A DNA stretch of 64,000 bases from Paracoccaceae bacterium (lineage in GTDB: Bacteria > Pseudomonadota > Alphaproteobacteria > Rhodobacterales > Rhodobacteraceae), in contig JASBUI010000006.1 in assembly GCA_030148005.1 (NCBI GenBank), positions 1-64,000 on the forward strand, in the 5' to 3' direction. The notes beneath the pieces are model-generated. The model worked only from the letters and a program-made list of their open reading frames with translations. It was not told the DNA's origin and did not search any database. Positions 62,461 through 64,000 of the stretch are shown piece after piece. Numbering within the stretch: position 1 is the stretch's first letter; each line of letters begins with the position of its first letter. Position numbers and translations under genes: made by a program.

Positions 62461-63108
62461 ATGCCCGAACAATCCGACAAACTTTCACAAGGCGCCGCAG
62501 CCTATGAAAAGCTTTACGCAGCGATCCGCGAAGGCGCGCTGCAACCCGGAGAGCGTGTTCGCGAAGAAGACATCGCCGCGCGGTTTTCCCTTTCTCGCAC
62601 CCCGATCCGCGAAGCGCTGCGCAAACTGGAAGCCGAAGGCATCGTCCAGCACAAGCCGCGTATCGGCGCCGTCATCCGCCGTCTGTCCCACACCGAAGTT
62701 GTCGAGCTTTACGAGATGCGCGCGGTCCTTGAACGCACCGCAGCCCAACTGGCCGCAAAACACGCAAGCCCCGGCGAGATTGACGAGATGGAGGATCTTA
62801 ACAGTGCGATCGCAGCCTCGATCGACGCGCCGATGAAGGCGGCCGCCATCAACCAAAGCTTTCACCGCTGCATCTATCTGGCCACCCGAAACCGTTTCCT
62901 TCTGGATGCCGCCCGCTCACTAAACAACGCGCTGATGCTGCTGGGTCCGACGACGCTGGCCGACAAGGAACGGATCACCATTGTTTGTCAGCAACATCAA
63001 GATGTTATCGACGCCATCCGGCAGGGGGATGTTGAAAGGGCCGGCGCATGCGCCGAGGTGCATCTGCAGACCTCGCTGCGCCACCGCCTGAAGGTCATGC
63101 GCCAATGA
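62461..63108 (+). CDS. GntR-family (FadR subgroup) transcriptional regulator
   Basis: A 215-residue repressor. The winged helix has LQPGERVREEDIAARFSLSRTPIREALRKLEAEGIV (about residues 25-60). The all-helical FCD effector domain follows, with the metal-site pattern of FadR-C proteins (YEMRAVLE, NQSFHRCIYLAT, QHQDVIDAI and AEVHL). ATG 62461 is chosen because it leaves the palindrome 62423-62442 upstream. Its stop overlaps the next start (ATGA), so the transporter gene is probably its target. Confidence 0.92.
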   Translation: MPEQSDKLSQGAAAYEKLYAAIREGALQPGERVREEDIAARFSLSRTPIREALRKLEAEGIVQHKPRIGAVIRRLSHTEVVELYEMRAVLERTAAQLAAKHASPGEIDEMEDLNSAIAASIDAPMKAAAINQSFHRCIYLATRNRFLLDAARSLNNALMLLGPTTLADKERITIVCQQHQDVIDAIRQGDVERAGACAEVHLQTSLRHRLKVMRQ

Positions 63109-64000
63109 TCGCCCATATCTCTTCCTTTGTCGTTGCGGCGCTGGGCGTCCTAATCTTCAAGGTTTTGCATCTTCCATTGCCATGGCTTCTGGGCCCGATT
63201 GTCGCCTGCCTACTGGCCGCCCTTGCCGGCGTTCCGATGCAGGGCTTTCGGCTGCTCAATGAAGCGATGCGAAGCGTTCTGGGCGTGGCGGTTGGCGCTA
63301 CTTTTACCGTCTCGGTGGTTGCAACGATGGCTGGCATGTGGCCGACGCTTTTGATGATCCCGCTCATGGTCGCCGCGATCGGGGCGGTCGGCGTTCCCTA
63401 CTTTCAAAAGCTCTGGGGCTTTGACTTTGCCACCAGCTATTACGCTGCCATGCCGGGCGGTCTTCAGGATATGGTGGCCTTTGGCGAAGAGGCGGGGGGC
63501 GATGTGCGCGCCATGTCCCTGATCCACGCCACGCGCGTTATGGTGGTCGTGGTTATCCTTCCCTTCTTGCTGAAATGGAACTGGGACGCGAACCTCGACA
63601 ACCCGCCCGGCGCCATGGCCGCAACGATCGCCCCCTCGCAAATGGCCTTGATGGTGTTCTGCGGCCTGGTCGGCTGGCAGGTTGCCAAGGCGGCAGGGAT
63701 GTTCGGGGCATCGATACTTGGCCCGCTTCTTCTAACGGCGGTCTTTGCCTTGGGCGGGCTTTTGGAGCATCGCCCCCCGGCCGAGGCGATCTGGGCCGCG
63801 CAGTTCTTTATCGGCATGACCGTTGGCACCAAATATGCAGGCGTCACTGCCTCCGAGGTTCGCCGCATCGTCGTTGCCGCCTTGGGCTTTTGCCTGATCC
63901 TTCTTGTCCTGACCGTCATTTTTGCCGAGGCTATTCACCTTTTGAAGCTTGCCCCCGCGATGGAAACCGTTCTGGCATTCGCGCCCGGCGGTCAGGCCGA
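63105..64000 (+). CDS. AbrB-family membrane protein (partial)
   Basis: At least 298 residues, cut by the right edge. It is a highly hydrophobic protein of the AbrB/putative ammonia monooxygenase family, which is built of two repeats of about five segments. Conserved parts are LPLPWLLGPIVACLLAALAG, SYYAAMPGGLQDMVAFGEEAGGD and, at the edge, AFAPGGQA, the start of the second-repeat motif. It is likely a transporter; the old monooxygenase name has no support. Its ATG overlaps the GntR stop, so both come from one mRNA. Confidence 0.88.
   Translation, partial: MIAHISSFVVAALGVLIFKVLHLPLPWLLGPIVACLLAALAGVPMQGFRLLNEAMRSVLGVAVGATFTVSVVATMAGMWPTLLMIPLMVAAIGAVGVPYFQKLWGFDFATSYYAAMPGGLQDMVAFGEEAGGDVRAMSLIHATRVMVVVVILPFLLKWNWDANLDNPPGAMAATIAPSQMALMVFCGLVGWQVAKAAGMFGASILGPLLLTAVFALGGLLEHRPPAEAIWAAQFFIGMTVGTKYAGVTASEVRRIVVAALGFCLILLVLTVIFAEAIHLLKLAPAMETVLAFAPGGQA

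Overview
The window looks like a chromosomal stretch from a marine alphaproteobacterium of the order Rhodobacterales (Roseobacter-type). Support comes from the high G+C coding, a SAM/SAH-type riboswitch ahead of metK, the irr / fabA-fabB-fabI arrangement, an HvrA/H-NS-like protein ahead of rpsA, a class II (CP4-like) aroA and an NDUFS4-like complex I subunit. Both ends are cut inside genes: uvrB on the left and an AbrB-family membrane protein gene on the right.

Layout. 1-4.2 kb: uvrB (partial, with a candidate SOS box), the NDUFS4-like gene, tRNA-Arg(TCT), an MFS exporter and a subfamily-I haloalkane dehalogenase. 4.5-14.2 kb: a sugar-type ABC import operon in the order LacI regulator, binding protein, two permeases, glycoside hydrolase, ATPase. 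The regulator starts just behind a perfect LacI-type palindrome, and a second similar site lies about 270 bp upstream. A DNA glycosylase and an enolase-superfamily dehydratase follow. 14.3-18.0 kb: a minus-strand run of MFS transporter, threonine dehydratase-like enzyme, alpha/beta hydrolase and type II 2-haloacid dehalogenase. 18.1-22.9 kb: a Cys-containing membrane protein, fabI-fabB-fabA divergent from irr, and a glycosyltransferase. 22.9-29.6 kb: miaB, an inserted OmpA-like/lipoprotein pair closed by a terminator, then phoH-ybeY-corC-lnt. 29.6-40.0 kb: housekeeping genes metK, trmB, aroA, a GFA-family gene, cmk, an H-NS-like gene, rpsA, ihfB, lapA-like, trpF, a GNAT gene and trpB.

40.4-44.5 kb is the most unusual region. 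It holds four secreted proteins. Three of them share a roughly 55-residue PepSY-like module followed by a different low-complexity tail each time (Ser/Asp, Ala/Ser, Gly/Ser/Val). The fourth is a tandemly repetitive Ser/Asp protein. They are interleaved with two paralogous proteins that have two membrane segments and a C-terminal LuxR-type helix-turn-helix. I do not recognise this as a described system.

44.5-53.7 kb: DUF2237, DUF2332, pth, rplY, an MFS transporter, an FMN-dependent hydroxyacid dehydrogenase, trpA, ychF and an APC permease. 53.8-55.2 kb: tRNA-Ser(GCT) whose 3' end is repeated exactly (20 bp) 1.25 kb downstream. The two copies bracket one gene of unknown function and clusters of a 12-bp direct repeat that look like integrase arm sites, so this appears to be a minimal integrated element without an integrase. 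55.7-64 kb: a 2-oxoglutarate/Fe(II) oxygenase of the BesD/ArpA type, the tamA-tamB pair, and a GntR regulator with a perfect operator-like palindrome coupled to the AbrB-family gene.

Gene starts were chosen from Shine-Dalgarno spacing, overlap with neighbours and family length. Functions rest on motif recognition by eye, with no database search.
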